Assembly: GCF_038446955.1 (NCBI RefSeq)
Contig: NZ_CP151803.1
Location: 4,216,001-4,280,000, forward strand
DNA length: 64,000 bases
Direction of reading: 5' to 3'
DNA from: Pedobacter sp. FW305-3-2-15-E-R2A2
GTDB lineage: Bacteria > Bacteroidota > Bacteroidia > Sphingobacteriales > Sphingobacteriaceae
A program made the translations under genes and the position numbers. The notes below the pieces were generated by a model. The model was not told the DNA's origin, searched no databases, and was given only the letters and a program-made list of their open reading frames with translations. Shown here one piece after another: positions 38,901 through 44,773 of this stretch; position 1 is the first letter of the stretch, and each line of letters begins with the position of its first letter.

Positions 38901-41605
38901 AAACCGGGCTCAGGAACAACGTATGCCAGCAATTGTAAGATCCCGGTAGCATCGGCTCTTGTGGTCACAACCGCTTGTTTAACCAGTTCCGAGCGTTGTA
39001 TTGTTGCTGCTGTTTCTGCAGGTTCAACACGGAAACCCCTGATTTTCACCTGATCATCTTTCCTGCCAACAAAGACAATATTACCATCCGGAAGCCAGCG
39101 CGCAAGGTCTCCGGTACGGTATAAACGATCCACCCCCTTATCTCCCGCAAAAGGGTTCCTGATAAAGGTTTTCGATGTCAGTTCCGGCTGACGGAAATAT
39201 CCATCTGCCAGTCCTGCACCTCCAACATACAACTCCCCGCTGACACCAATAGGAACCGTTTCCATATTTTCATCGAGGATATAGGCACTTCGGTAGCTCA
39301 GCGGTTTACCCACCGGAATTTCCGAAAGCCCGGTCCGGACCTGATAACTTAAAGAGAAGGTGGTATTTTCTGTAGGCCCATATCCATTGTACAACTGTAA
39401 ATCAGGATAATGTGCCTTCAGTTTTTCTGCTGATGCTGCAGGGAAACGTTCGCCCCCAACAATCACTGCCGAGAGCCGCTGGAATACCGAGATATCGGTA
39501 TCTACCAATAAGTTAAACCAGCCTGTGGTAAAGAACATTTTATTGACGCCATACCGGAGGATGATCTCTTTTAATTGACTGCTGTCCATCAATGCTGCTT
39601 TACTCGCCAGAACCAGTTGGCCGCCATTCAATAAGGTGGACCAGTATTCGAAAGTAGCTGCATCAAAAGCAGGAGAACCGGCAGCCAATAAGCGGTCTGC
39701 CGGGCTAAAAGGAAAATAATGGTGTGCTTTAACCAGGCTGACCACGTTCCGGTGGGAAATGATGACCCCCTTAGGAGTTCCTGTAGAACCGGAAGTATAC
39801 ATCAGGTAAGCCGCAGATTTATCGCTCAGGTTCCGCTTTGGCATCTGGAAATCAGACAATTCCAGCCGATCTGTTAAAATGAGCTCCGGAACATCAAAAA
39901 GAGCAGCGTAATCACTCGTCGTAATCGCGACGGGACTCTTCAGATCAGCAATCAGTAACTTAATCCTTTCCCGCGGATATTCCGTGTCTATCGGCACGTA
40001 AGCTGCCCCAGCCTTGAGTAAGGCCAGGATGGAGATGATCAATGCCGGGGAACGGTCCATCCCTACCGGCACAGGCATTCCTGGTTGTACCCCTTTTTCC
40101 AGCAGATAAGCCGCCAGCTGTTCCGACTGCTGATCCAGTTCCGCAAAGGTAACTGCCAGCTTTTCAGATTGTAATGCAATGGCTTCCGGACGAAGCGCCA
40201 CCTGCTCTTTAAACATAGATACAATGGTATCATCAGCGGTATATTGTTCTTCTTCGTTGCTGAAGCTTTTAATCAGCTGAGCTTCTTCTGCTGAGATGAC
40301 CTGAATACTGCTTACCGGACGGTTTAAGGCATCCGGAAATTGCTCGATAATGGAAATGAACCGCTTGGCAAACCAGGCGATTTCTTCTGAAGTAAAATAA
40401 GAATGGTGATAAATGAATTCAATCCTCGCGGGATGACCTTCACCGAATTCCTGCCAGAAGATCTCCAATGGCCTTCGCTGATGGTTATTTCTTATCAGGC
40501 AGAAATCTGCCTGGGTATCTTCGCCAAAATCAGGCGTAAAATTCAATCTGCCATAGTTCACAATCACATCAAACAATGGTGTATCCTCTCCGGAATTTTG
40601 GAGCGACGCTTTTAAATCGCTGGGCAGATAACGGTAATGTGGGTAATCCTCCCTTAGTTCAGTCGAGATCCGAGCCAGGAGTGCCGACAAAGTTTCTTCA
40701 GGATCATAACTGCCACAGAAAGGCAGCAATCCGGAGAACATGCCCACACACTTCCGTTCTTCCTTCAACCCTCTTTTATGTAAGGCAATTCCAAAAGCAG
40801 GTTGCTGCTGCCCTGTAACACGTGCAAAATAGATGATCAGTGCGGCAAGGCTAAGTTTCTGTATTCCTGCACCTTTGCCATTCACTAAGACCTTCATGAG
40901 GGCATCTTGTGCAGGGCTGAGTTCCAGGATGTGGATGCCACTGCTATATTTTTGAGTTGCGGATTGATATTTTTTTTCCAACAGCACAGGAAAAACGGCG
41001 GGGATCTTTTGTTGCCAGTAGTGTTTTGTTTCGGCATAGGCTGCTGACTGGTAATAATCAGCAGCAGTTTTCATTAATTCGAGATAGGAAGGAGCTTTAA
41101 CCGTCCGCTTCCCTCCCGCTTTCCGTTCGCGGAAATGTTCACCTAAGTCGTTCAGCCAGTTGGAAAGACCAACACCGTCCATCACCAAATGGTGGAACCG
41201 GCAAAAATACCAGGAGGTGTTTTCATTGATCTTTAACAAATAGTGTTCATGAGGCAACAGTTCTGGTTTAAGCGGCATTGGGCTATCCAACACCTGCTGC
41301 ATCCAGGTTCTGGCCACCTTTTCCGGATCTATTACTGCAGTAAAGTCTTTTTCTATTATGATATTTTGAGGATGATCATCGGCAACGATAGCAACTGGTT
41401 CCGGATGATTCAGGTCAAACCTGAGGCAAAACACGTCGTGTGTTGATAAAGCGTCGTCCAGCGCATTGGAAAACAACGTTTTGTCTAAGTTACCTGTCAG
41501 AATCAGGTAAAAGCCCATGTTATAATCCGGGCTGGAATGGTGCATGACCTGATCAACATAAATGTCTTGCTGTGCAGGGTGCAGGGGAAAAAATCTTTCA
41601 ATCAT
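26939..41605 (-). CDS. Giant four-module nonribosomal peptide synthetase
   Basis: A 4888-residue NRPS; positions below are approximate residues. Module 1: C (HHLVMDG at 137), A (YTSGSTG 603), T (GGHSL 987). Module 2: C (HHIAADG 1179), A (1645), T (2029). Module 3: C (2223), A (2696) with an embedded SAM methyltransferase (EIGCGTG 3076) before A10 (NGKADRG 3436), T (GGDSI 3492). Module 4: C (HHAILDG 3702), A (4170), T (4554), then thioesterase (GHSFGG 4692). There is no epimerase domain. Pocket codes by GrsA alignment: A1 and A2 DAFFIGGTFK (one change from a Val code), A3 DFWNIGMVHK (the Thr code), A4 DAQDVGEIVK (unassigned, partly Gln-like). The initial C domain with no upstream module suggests fatty-acyl loading; the TE releases or cyclises. 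Codes are my hand alignment. Confidence 0.96.
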   Translation of the reverse strand: MIERFFPLHPAQQDIYVDQVMHHSSPDYNMGFYLILTGNLDKTLFSNALDDALSTHDVFCLRFDLNHPEPVAIVADDHPQNIIIEKDFTAVIDPEKVARTWMQQVLDSPMPLKPELLPHEHYLLKINENTSWYFCRFHHLVMDGVGLSNWLNDLGEHFRERKAGGKRTVKAPSYLELMKTAADYYQSAAYAETKHYWQQKIPAVFPVLLEKKYQSATQKYSSGIHILELSPAQDALMKVLVNGKGAGIQKLSLAALIIYFARVTGQQQPAFGIALHKRGLKEERKCVGMFSGLLPFCGSYDPEETLSALLARISTELREDYPHYRYLPSDLKASLQNSGEDTPLFDVIVNYGRLNFTPDFGEDTQADFCLIRNNHQRRPLEIFWQEFGEGHPARIEFIYHHSYFTSEEIAWFAKRFISIIEQFPDALNRPVSSIQVISAEEAQLIKSFSNEEEQYTADDTIVSMFKEQVALRPEAIALQSEKLAVTFAELDQQSEQLAAYLLEKGVQPGMPVPVGMDRSPALIISILALLKAGAAYVPIDTEYPRERIKLLIADLKSPVAITTSDYAALFDVPELILTDRLELSDFQMPKRNLSDKSAAYLMYTSGSTGTPKGVIISHRNVVSLVKAHHYFPFSPADRLLAAGSPAFDAATFEYWSTLLNGGQLVLASKAALMDSSQLKEIILRYGVNKMFFTTGWFNLLVDTDISVFQRLSAVIVGGERFPAASAEKLKAHYPDLQLYNGYGPTENTTFSLSYQVRTGLSEIPVGKPLSYRSAYILDENMETVPIGVSGELYVGGAGLADGYFRQPELTSKTFIRNPFAGDKGVDRLYRTGDLARWLPDGNIVFVGRKDDQVKIRGFRVEPAETAATIQRSELVKQAVVTTRADATGILQLLAYVVPEPGFDKETLLTWLETQLPSAMVPSHVMVLDQIPLTANGKTDKAALPAPEQTKGSEIVLPRNETEQQLAEVWMELLQRPQISVHDDFFRLGGHSLMAMRVIAYIRNEWDIKLSPTVFFSCKTIARLAALIDELQEEELVPEEFIQLELTPEAALPVSFGQERMWFVDRLQGSVQYHIILAFRIHGVFDLNALLKSFNHILNRHEALRTVIRAEHGLPYAHVLEKDSWKADVIIDHPDAADREKIQALVEGLLNKPFDLSEEHPLRAHLIRISEVEHLLAINVHHIAADGWSLSILSDELVTGYRAFAADTIPELPLLPLQYVDYARRQRNEEGALAAQLDYWAQKLSGTPSLNLPLDFSRPAIQSTRGDSMVFKVNKTLTEQLKQLSLQEDVTLYMTLLAAFKVLLQRYCSQDDVCVGAAVSGRMEQQLEGLIGFFVNTLALRTDLSGDPDFRSVLQRVKATTLEAYDHQEAPFEKVVNLVTTERDTSRSPLFQVVFVLQNTPDMPEMKLGDALMESESHRYQTSQFDLHFSVSETEEGLSAEVSYCTDLFKAGTICRLLDHFSTLLRAIVENPDAKVANITLVSEEEQELIKNFSNEKEQYRGQDTIVSLFKAQVAIRPEAIAVQSETTALTFAALDLESERLAAYLQQKGVQPGMSVPVCIDRSPALIISILALLKAGAAYVPVDPEYPQERINLLIEDLNSPFAMVTGNYAARFDVRELILTDQLSLPDATVTTGFSVDHPAYIMYTSGSTGKPKGVLVSHRNVVSLVQAKDYFPLNPDDRILAAGSPAFDATTFEYWSALLNGARLILADKAQLMDSTQLKKIIRKYGVNKMFFTTGWFNLLVDTDISVFETLSAVIVGGERFSAQRAETVITRYPHLQLHNGYGPTENTTFSLSYLINSTLVSEVPVGRPLNYRSAYILDKSQKIVPIGVTGELYVGGAGLADGYFHQPELTAKVFIPHPFLKDSKERLYRTGDLARWLPDGNIAFEGRADDQVKIRGFRVEPGETEAAILRSSLIKQVVVLTRPDATGVLQLLAYVVPEPGFKEETLLTWLETQLPAYMIPSHILVLDQIPLTKNGKIDKQALPAPENTGDTAVLMPRNQTEQRLATIWMELLQRSEIGIHDDFFRLGGHSLMVMRVSAFIRNEWGLEVAPTVLFSCKTIARLASHINELQGRAEENLLEVIRPDASAEGHLPVSFGQERLWFIDRLHGSIQYHIILTFKIDGLFDLNALVSAFNHIVNRHEVLRTVIRQEDGLPYQHILEKDTWNAEVLNDHPAVAEEEGLLQLVDELVTRPFVLSEEHMLRAHIIRISEREHFLAVNIHHIAADGWSMSILAKELYEGYQAYAAASIPEFTSLPIQYGDYARWQRNREAILAPKLDYWQRKLSGTALLNLPTDFGRSAMQSVRGETMKLKISKTLTEQLKAFSIQEDVTLYMTLLAAFKVLLQRYCSQDDICVGGAISGRMQQEMEGLIGFFVNTLALRTDLSGDPDFLEVLQRVKTTTLEAYDHQEAPFEKVVKLVMGERDTSRNPLFQVVFVLQNAPEMPAMKLGEALMERKSSHYRTSQFDLHFSVFETPEGLYADVAYCSDLFRESTIRRLTGHFEQLLKAIVTNPQLKVADIPMMGAEESHQLLHDFSGIEAAYPMEETIVSLFQKQVGRTPERIALTFEKQQLNYKDLDRRSDALARRLRQEGVTEGSLVPICTGHSIEMMIGILGILKAGGVYVPVDPEYPQDRIRFMLEDTAAPLILVLEHTVSVIEALSTARLICLSEDWAEPENGAVLPVCKPEQAAYIIYTSGSTGRPKGVIIPHRNVVRLFMTSVPLYDFNEQDVWTMFHSYCFDFSVWEMYGALFYGGRMVIVPRSMARDTIAFAALLRTEGVTVLNQTPSAFYVLQEYLQGSPMPLSLRYVIFGGEALHPSRLKAWNGWYPECKLINMYGITETTVHVTFQEIGEEEMNSGGSKIGKPIPTLSAYILDARLQPVPIGVPGELFIAGAGVASGYLNREELTRERFIPHPFSDDPEEKIYRTGDLGRWMEDGSIEYLGRIDSQVKIRGYRIEPGEIEHALNRLPQVAENCVVLKASGAHDKKLVCYYVPDQDRLKELEQSLYEDQVNNWKVLYEDTYGNSEPDTGEEEFNIAGWNDSFTGGAIPAADMQAWLDDIAQVILSQQPEHVLEIGCGTGMIYYQLAPHISSYAGVDLSEVSVAQIRRHVSQHPAQFPDTHLRSCGAHEVKPDEMEKTDTVIMNSVIQYFPGEDYLTRIIADNIVRLEGSGRIILGDVRDYRLLYAFKSRLSLAKLQERAAVTEFSWLVDQEMMKEEELCFTPDYFYQLPEQFPEISHVEIRWKEGDYVNELSLYRFTVILHIGLEKAVSERSWSEWGDLKESADQLFENLPPVIAISGIPNPRLWKERQLLQGLRDHTAVNVRDLIRAVEQPDEENEKVTQLLKTAKQAGYQVRMMPAKDPMQMELLLELNPAGDFVMPLYQADRDFPFTNIPLFPDITAILQKEIRQDLSVVIPDYMVPTDLIALQRIPVTGNGKADRGFLSRLEDQQWKHHAEYQAPSTEREELLANIWMEILGVDRVGVKDNFFELGGDSIRVVKVAARIRKLTGMEVSVADIYRSGTILELAELLASHAGNEGSVTSALQQELKEIEAEFMPMLSGRATLEAVYPMSDIQCGMIYASLRDPESAVYHDQFLYPVARSLDPSLFEQALRMIVAKHEILRTTFHPNLHEQGLQAVHKNIPVKVKVLERLNSTAEVLKPYLRAYLKEERERPFDLEHGPLWRATLLNWQEGTVFVLQFHHAILDGWSVAAFNTELFNLYLQLDKNPETQPLTRLKGSYRDFVLQNMMGRKTNLNHDFWKKEMEDHQRLDLFTTEEKQDDLIASYTKEMLDSLKNLAKEHRLSLKGVFLGATLYTIGMLSHQRRLTIGLVTNNRPVVEDGDQLLGCFLNTIPFVFEMPDGKESWEAYFRRIEDKLQLLKSYDLTSLSEIARINTASAPQENPFFDLIFNFINFHIYDELEEELMDVSLAQQWLASVSYGLSNTFLDCSVSLTGDTMAVVFSQGRKLQSGKTLKDVQHYFDHVLDCFRHRLTDRISKQSFLPAREQLLLLHEWNDTLSAFPRESTLISCFEEAALRYPERIALVTATKSYTYRELQEWSARLATKLIHAGVKPGTFVLLHADRSADTVAGILAIMKAAAAYVPLDPNIPAARLMGILEDTKAEFILGRMKVDLPLPSDELSWIGTEVAGEAEASLFPDLSSSLDAYVIYTSGSTGRPKGVPVKHRAVLNLIWHYAPEIGFTIDERVLQFYSFSFDASVQLIFLPLIHGAALLIPEQEALQDPDLFRKMLEAQSISHLDLTPGFLQSLGREALSGSLKRMVVGGEECPPELAAYWGNQLDFCNEYGPTETTIVATRYRYHEAANGKRLSIGKPIPNTRIYILDEGLQLLPAGVAGEICISGEGVSSGYLNRPEQNLIHFIADVFSEDPEAKMYRTGDLGRWLPDGSLEYLGRADDQVKIRGYRIEPAEVEAILLQQDSVQQAAVVVHTDDVGEKRLLAYLVPAPNTSLAVIEASLRERLPAYMMPAHIFLVEELPVTISGKIDRRLLASSGLPLANAPEPVAPSNERESLLLEIWQQVLGLKRISIDDDFFLLGGHSLNTLRLLGRIRQAGYEVQLQEILSHSTIARQAILLHDRKMDEAVLSLRKSVNEHVLLLNNSQQERNVFLLPGSTGNCDSYDELANALSDKVKVYGIQMMGLLEGEKPLQRMEEIAALQLSWIREIQPKGPYRFIGHSFGGQVLYEMTKQLEDLGEEVDVAIMLDVATELRGAQEPETFEVSEVMDFVLLSLEKYDMLGLMKPSFPDKLRPEIENLAAQKAIPCLTDLLKDQVALQREDTTLVFRVMDLHLANMLLPYRISGKVKAPLTIVKASVNPLENVHEALGWQDHANSVTVMSTSGDHFSMLRDAFAQELGDALKAVFASTEETLI
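34000..37140 (-). repeat. NRPS internal repeat unit 2 (A2-T2-C3)
   Basis: Second copy of an approximately 3.1-kb unit, running from the SNEKEQY linker before A2 to the end of C3. It parallels the unit at 37142-40270 motif for motif, including the identical 14-residue stretch NKMFFTTGWFNLLV in the pocket region. Boundaries are approximate. Confidence 0.7.
37142..40270 (-). repeat. NRPS internal repeat unit 1 (A1-T1-C2)
   Basis: First copy of the duplicated A-T-C unit, running from the SNEEEQY linker before A1 to the end of C2. The similarity to unit 2 is visible in the translated proteins along the full length, which points to a module duplication. Module 3 and module 4 A domains are clearly different. 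Confidence 0.7.
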
Positions 41606-41867
41606 GAATTCTTTTTTTAAAAATTTAGAAATTCTCAGGCTAAATCACCAAAGTTTAATAAATCCCCCCGCAGGTATCATCTGTAATAGCAACAAATGAT
41701 TTAAACCACGATATTCATAAAGATATATTTATTAATAAAGACACAAAAATTATTTACAATAAATATTTATCATCAAAAAACTGTTTTACTGTTAATTTAT
41801 TATTACATATCTACGTTTAAAGTATCATAAAATGAGAATACACTGATAAAATTCAAAGACAGTATCG

Positions 41868-41977
41868 CCATAAACAACAAATCCCAAAGATTTACCATCC
41901 AGTCGATTCCAAATTTATCCGTAAACATTCCGAAGCTTTTCGACCAGAACGTTTCACTCAAAGACATTCCCAGAATT
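41868..41977 (-). pseudogene. Fragment of a PhnB-like VOC-family gene
   Basis: On the minus strand the translation reads ILGMSLSETFWSKSFGMF then TDKFGIDWMVN. This is the diagnostic C-terminal strand of PhnB/YjdN-like VOC proteins (typically LSETFWxKxFGMFTDKFGxxWMVN). An in-frame TAA lies just upstream of it and no start or N-terminal domain remains, so this is a truncated relic. The intact VOC gene at 52955-53407 is a different subfamily and not its parent. Confidence 0.65.
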
Positions 41978-42130
41978 TAACTTTGAACGAGATGACATGA
42001 CCTTGTCTTTGCTCATTTGTTTTTTAGGACCAATCCCTAAAAACGAGGAAGATAATACCACACAGCACTAAACGGGCAATTTTTATTCAAAATATTTTCA
42101 TTTTCATTAGGGAGATTAAACAAAAAATGA

Positions 42131-42138
42131 TACCTTCG
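42131..42138 (+). promoter_or_regulatory. Candidate -7 box of tRNA-Lys promoter, copy 1
   Basis: TACCTTCG fits the Bacteroidota TAnnTTTG -7 element with one change and lies 28 nt before the tRNA. The same element is conserved in the second copy. Confidence 0.55.
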
Positions 42139-42165
42139 CGCCCTCTTCAATGATAAAAAGGAGAT

Positions 42166-42238
42166 GATTCCGTAGCTCAGCTGGTAGAGCATTACACTTT
42201 TAATGTAGTGGTCCTGGGTTCGAATCCCAGCGGGATCA
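42166..42238 (+). tRNA. tRNA-Lys (anticodon TTT), copy 1
   Basis: A 73-nt cloverleaf: acceptor GATTCCG/CGGGATC (one G-T pair), D stem GCTC/GAGC, anticodon stem TTACA/TGTAG with loop CTTTTAA (anticodon TTT), variable loop TGGTC, T stem CTGGG/CCCAG with loop TTCGAAT, discriminator A. CCA is not encoded. Identical to the tRNA at 52772-52844. Confidence 0.95.
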
Positions 42239-42240
42239 CG

Positions 42241-42284
42241 AAATGTGATACAATTCTTTAGAAAGAATGTATCACATTTTTTTT
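42241..42284 (+). terminator. Terminator of tRNA-Lys copy 1
   Basis: A 12-bp stem AAATGTGATACA (42241-42252) / TGTATCACATTT (42268-42279) with a further inner TTCTTT/AAAGAA pairing, then a T run. It lies 2 nt after the tRNA. Confidence 0.85.
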
Positions 42285-42520
42285 GCTTTAAGAACCTTTA
42301 AGTCTGCGGGTTAGAATTTCCATTAGTTCAACGCACAAGCGACACTGCTTGTCCCTCTTTTTGAGACCTCGAACCACACGGCCATGTCTTTACAATACTG
42401 ATTTACAGCAATTTATTTTTTATTTGTCACTTATTAACGGTCAATGAAACAAAAAAGCACCAATATCCCCCTGGTATTCGAACCATGGTTAAGCACCTAC
42501 AGGTCGGCTAGCAACAAATA

Positions 42521-43393
42521 TTAAGCCTGATCCGGCTCATGTGCACCTAGATATTTTTTCCTGAAGCCGGAAGGTGGCTCGCCGGTCTTTATAAAAAATA
42601 GCCTGCTGAAGTAGGCGGGATCGTCATAGCCCAGGGCATAGGCAATCTCCTTTGCCGTCCAGTCGGTATGTACCAACAGCCGCTTTGCCTCCAGAATGAT
42701 CCTGTTCTTGATAATGTCATTTGGCTGGGGGAGACTTAGTCGCTTGAATCTGTGGGTGAGGGTCTTTGGCGCAAGTAAAAGCATGTCAGCGTAGTCGGCA
42801 ACATTGTGCTTTTCCTTGTAGTTCGCTTCAACGAGTTGGGTAAACTTCCTGAAGAATTCAAGGTCGGTGCTGGGCCTTGATGCCATTGCCCCGTCCAGAT
42901 GCTGTACCTTCCATAACCGTGTCGACTTGATCAAGAGCTGTTTGAGGTAGGTCCTTATCATTTCTTCCAGCGAGCTGTCCCTCAGTTCAAACTCATCCTG
43001 AATCCTGGAGAAGAGGTACTCAATGAAGCTAGCATCCTGCTCAGGTATGGTTGTCATGGGCATGTTATTGATGTTATTGAACAACAGCCCGTCACAGGCA
43101 ACCTCCTCATCGTGCAGCTGGATGCAATAAAAGTCACGGTTATAGAACACAAGAAATCCCGGCTGTCCGCCCAGTTCATCAATGCTGAGTACCTGATTCG
43201 GGCTTATGAAGAATAGCGTGGGGCCGTCCGTGCTGTATATCTTGAAATCCACCTTTATCTCAAACCCCTCGTTGAGGTATAGCACCTTGATATAGGATTT
43301 ATAGGTTTCAGAATTGATATCTTCAACACTGTCCGAATCGATATGAACCATTCCAATGGTCTTAAGGTTTACGTCAAAGATGCGCTGTTTCAT
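42521..43393 (-). CDS. AraC-family transcriptional regulator
   Basis: A 290-residue regulator with an N-terminal cupin-like sensing domain and a C-terminal double helix-turn-helix of the AraC type (about residues 180-285: 'NVADYADMLLLAPKTLTHRFK', then 'TAKEIAYALGYDDPAYFSRLF' and the closing 'TGEPPSGFRKKY'). It is downstream of the alpha/beta hydrolase on the same strand (121 nt apart, with a hairpin between), so it may control that gene. Ligand unknown. Confidence 0.92.
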   Translation of the reverse strand: MKQRIFDVNLKTIGMVHIDSDSVEDINSETYKSYIKVLYLNEGFEIKVDFKIYSTDGPTLFFISPNQVLSIDELGGQPGFLVFYNRDFYCIQLHDEEVACDGLLFNNINNMPMTTIPEQDASFIEYLFSRIQDEFELRDSSLEEMIRTYLKQLLIKSTRLWKVQHLDGAMASRPSTDLEFFRKFTQLVEANYKEKHNVADYADMLLLAPKTLTHRFKRLSLPQPNDIIKNRIILEAKRLLVHTDWTAKEIAYALGYDDPAYFSRLFFIKTGEPPSGFRKKYLGAHEPDQA

Positions 43394-43471
43394 GATAGGG
43401 CCGGTTAATAAGTACTTAAAATAAAATTACCATTCTTGTTGATAAATTCAATTTGGGGTTAAAATAAAAAT

Positions 43472-43504
43472 TACCTGCAGCCCTAGTTTGAGAACCTGCA
43501 GGTA
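43472..43504 (-). terminator. Hairpin after the alpha/beta hydrolase
   Basis: A perfect 9-bp stem TACCTGCAG / CTGCAGGTA with a 15-nt loop, followed on the minus strand by ATTTTTATTTT. It starts 10 nt past the hydrolase stop. Confidence 0.7.
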
Positions 43505-43514
43505 GCTCTTACCT

Positions 43515-44423
43515 CTATTTCTTTGCAAACTTTTCAAGTTCTGAGTTGAACTTGTCCATCTCTTCCACAAACAGTGCATGTCCGCTTTTCTCGAACCTCA
43601 CGATGTATGAATTTTTCAGGCCCTTGTGCAATTGTTCTGCATGGGCATACTCGATCAATTGATCCTTCACCCCCTGGAATATGGCAACGGGAATTGTGAT
43701 GTCCTTGAGCACCGGACGAAGGTCAAGCTCTCCAAGGGAAGCAATGGATTCGGTAACCGCATATGGACTTGCCGACAGGTTGATGCTCTCCAGCCATTTT
43801 TCTGTATTTTTGGGAAGTGTGGTACCCTCGGCCGCGAATGCTGCTCCCAGACCTGCGATCAGCTCCTCCCTGCTGGTCATGGTTTGCTTGATCAGTCCGG
43901 CAGCATTCTCCTCAGATATTCCGTAGCTGTAGCCTGGGCGCTGTTTCCAGGATGGTGCCGCTGCTCCAAAAAGGGCCAGTTTGCTAATATGCGCCGATTT
44001 GTATTTGTTTACATAATGGATGCTTGCAGCTCCGCCCATTGAAAATCCACCCAGTACGGCATTCTCGATCTTTAGGGCATGAAGGACGGCATAGATATCA
44101 TCCGAAAAAACGTCAAAGTCGTACTTTCCATAGGGTTTGTCAGATTTACCGAAACCACGTAGGGAAATCCCGATCACCCTGAAGCCCTTCCTCACCAGGT
44201 ACTGGTATTGGTACTGGTACATTTCATCGCTCAGTGGCCATCCGTGGATCAACACGATCGGCTGTCCATCTCCAAGGTCTGTTACGTGAAGTTTTACACC
44301 AGGCTCAACCTCAACATATTCTGCTCTTCCGACAGAAGCTGGAACTCTTTTGGTTTGTGAAAATACCGATTGGCTGGTAATTAATGTCATGATCAGGCAG
44401 GTTGTTAGAATAAGAGTTTTCAT
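43515..44423 (-). CDS. Secreted alpha/beta hydrolase
   Basis: A 302-residue alpha/beta-hydrolase-fold enzyme with a Sec signal (MKTLILTTCLIMTLITSQSVFSQ). It has the oxyanion-side motif VLIHGWPLSDEMYQYQ, the nucleophile elbow GGFSMGG, the acid in FQGVKDQLIEY, and the catalytic histidine in EKSGHALFVEE. The 'HGWPLS' and 'GFSMGG' wording is that of cofactor-free haloperoxidase-like esterases, but the substrate cannot be read. An AraC regulator gene follows. Confidence 0.88.
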   Translation of the reverse strand: MKTLILTTCLIMTLITSQSVFSQTKRVPASVGRAEYVEVEPGVKLHVTDLGDGQPIVLIHGWPLSDEMYQYQYQYLVRKGFRVIGISLRGFGKSDKPYGKYDFDVFSDDIYAVLHALKIENAVLGGFSMGGAASIHYVNKYKSAHISKLALFGAAAPSWKQRPGYSYGISEENAAGLIKQTMTSREELIAGLGAAFAAEGTTLPKNTEKWLESINLSASPYAVTESIASLGELDLRPVLKDITIPVAIFQGVKDQLIEYAHAEQLHKGLKNSYIVRFEKSGHALFVEEMDKFNSELEKFAKK

Positions 44424-44773
44424 TTTTTTATTTTTTTAAATGGTTTAAAATACTTGTTGTTTGTTGACCATACAAAGGTGGGGAGAATGCTGGGCGTAAA
44501 GAATGGACATACGGACAACTGTCTTGTACATTTTTCCCATGATTCAGATTTATATTCCAATCCGCGGTCCACAATCGACTAATGCTTGGATTTATAGCGG
44601 TCCGGCGATTCTCCAACTTATTCAAATGCTTGAGCAAATATGTGGGGCCAATTCAATTTTTGCAATTACGGAAATACGAATTGCATAGGGATAAATCAGC
44701 CCCTATACGAATCGTAATGCCGTACTTGTGCGGAACTGTTGTATAGCTGAATTTTGTGCAAAAGAATTATACA
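44424..44773. other. Divergent promoter region of hydrolase and SDR
   Basis: A 350-bp region between the minus-strand hydrolase and the plus-strand SDR. It contains the HxlR-type operator at 44683-44721 and no convincing gene; a 61-codon frame at 44503-44688 has no coding character. Confidence 0.5.
44683..44721 (+). promoter_or_regulatory. Shared operator, copy A (SDR promoter)
   Basis: A 39-bp element with core GGATAAAT...CCCTAT..GAATCGTAAT that recurs at 46059-46097 with 30 of 39 bases identical. In this copy an imperfect inverted repeat (CGAATTGCATAGGG / CCCTATACGAATCG) is also visible. It lies 52-90 nt before the SDR ATG. The HxlR regulator encoded 1 kb downstream is the likely binder. 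Confidence 0.7.

Larger units (their letters stand above)
41606..42165. other. Intergenic region between NRPS and tRNA-Lys
   Basis: A 560-bp AT-rich stretch holding the NRPS promoter at its left end, a degraded VOC-gene fragment near 41870-41977, and from 42094 the first tRNA-Lys-containing direct repeat with its promoter. No intact gene is seen. Confidence 0.6.
42094..42239 (+). repeat. 146-bp direct repeat with tRNA-Lys, copy 1
   Basis: Left copy of a 146-bp direct repeat comprising 72 nt of upstream sequence, the full tRNA-Lys and one following C. Compared with the copy at 52700-52845 I count five mismatches, all in the upstream part; the tRNAs are identical. The flanks on both sides are unrelated. 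Confidence 0.9.

Noticed and set aside
42460..42520. A short stretch with GGTTCGAATACC on the minus strand, resembling a tRNA T-arm.
   Set aside because: The stem does not pair properly and no acceptor or anticodon arm is present, so it is not called a tRNA or a relic.
44503..44688. A 61-codon plus-strand frame in the divergent region.
   Set aside because: No domain or start signal, and it overlaps the putative HxlR operator.
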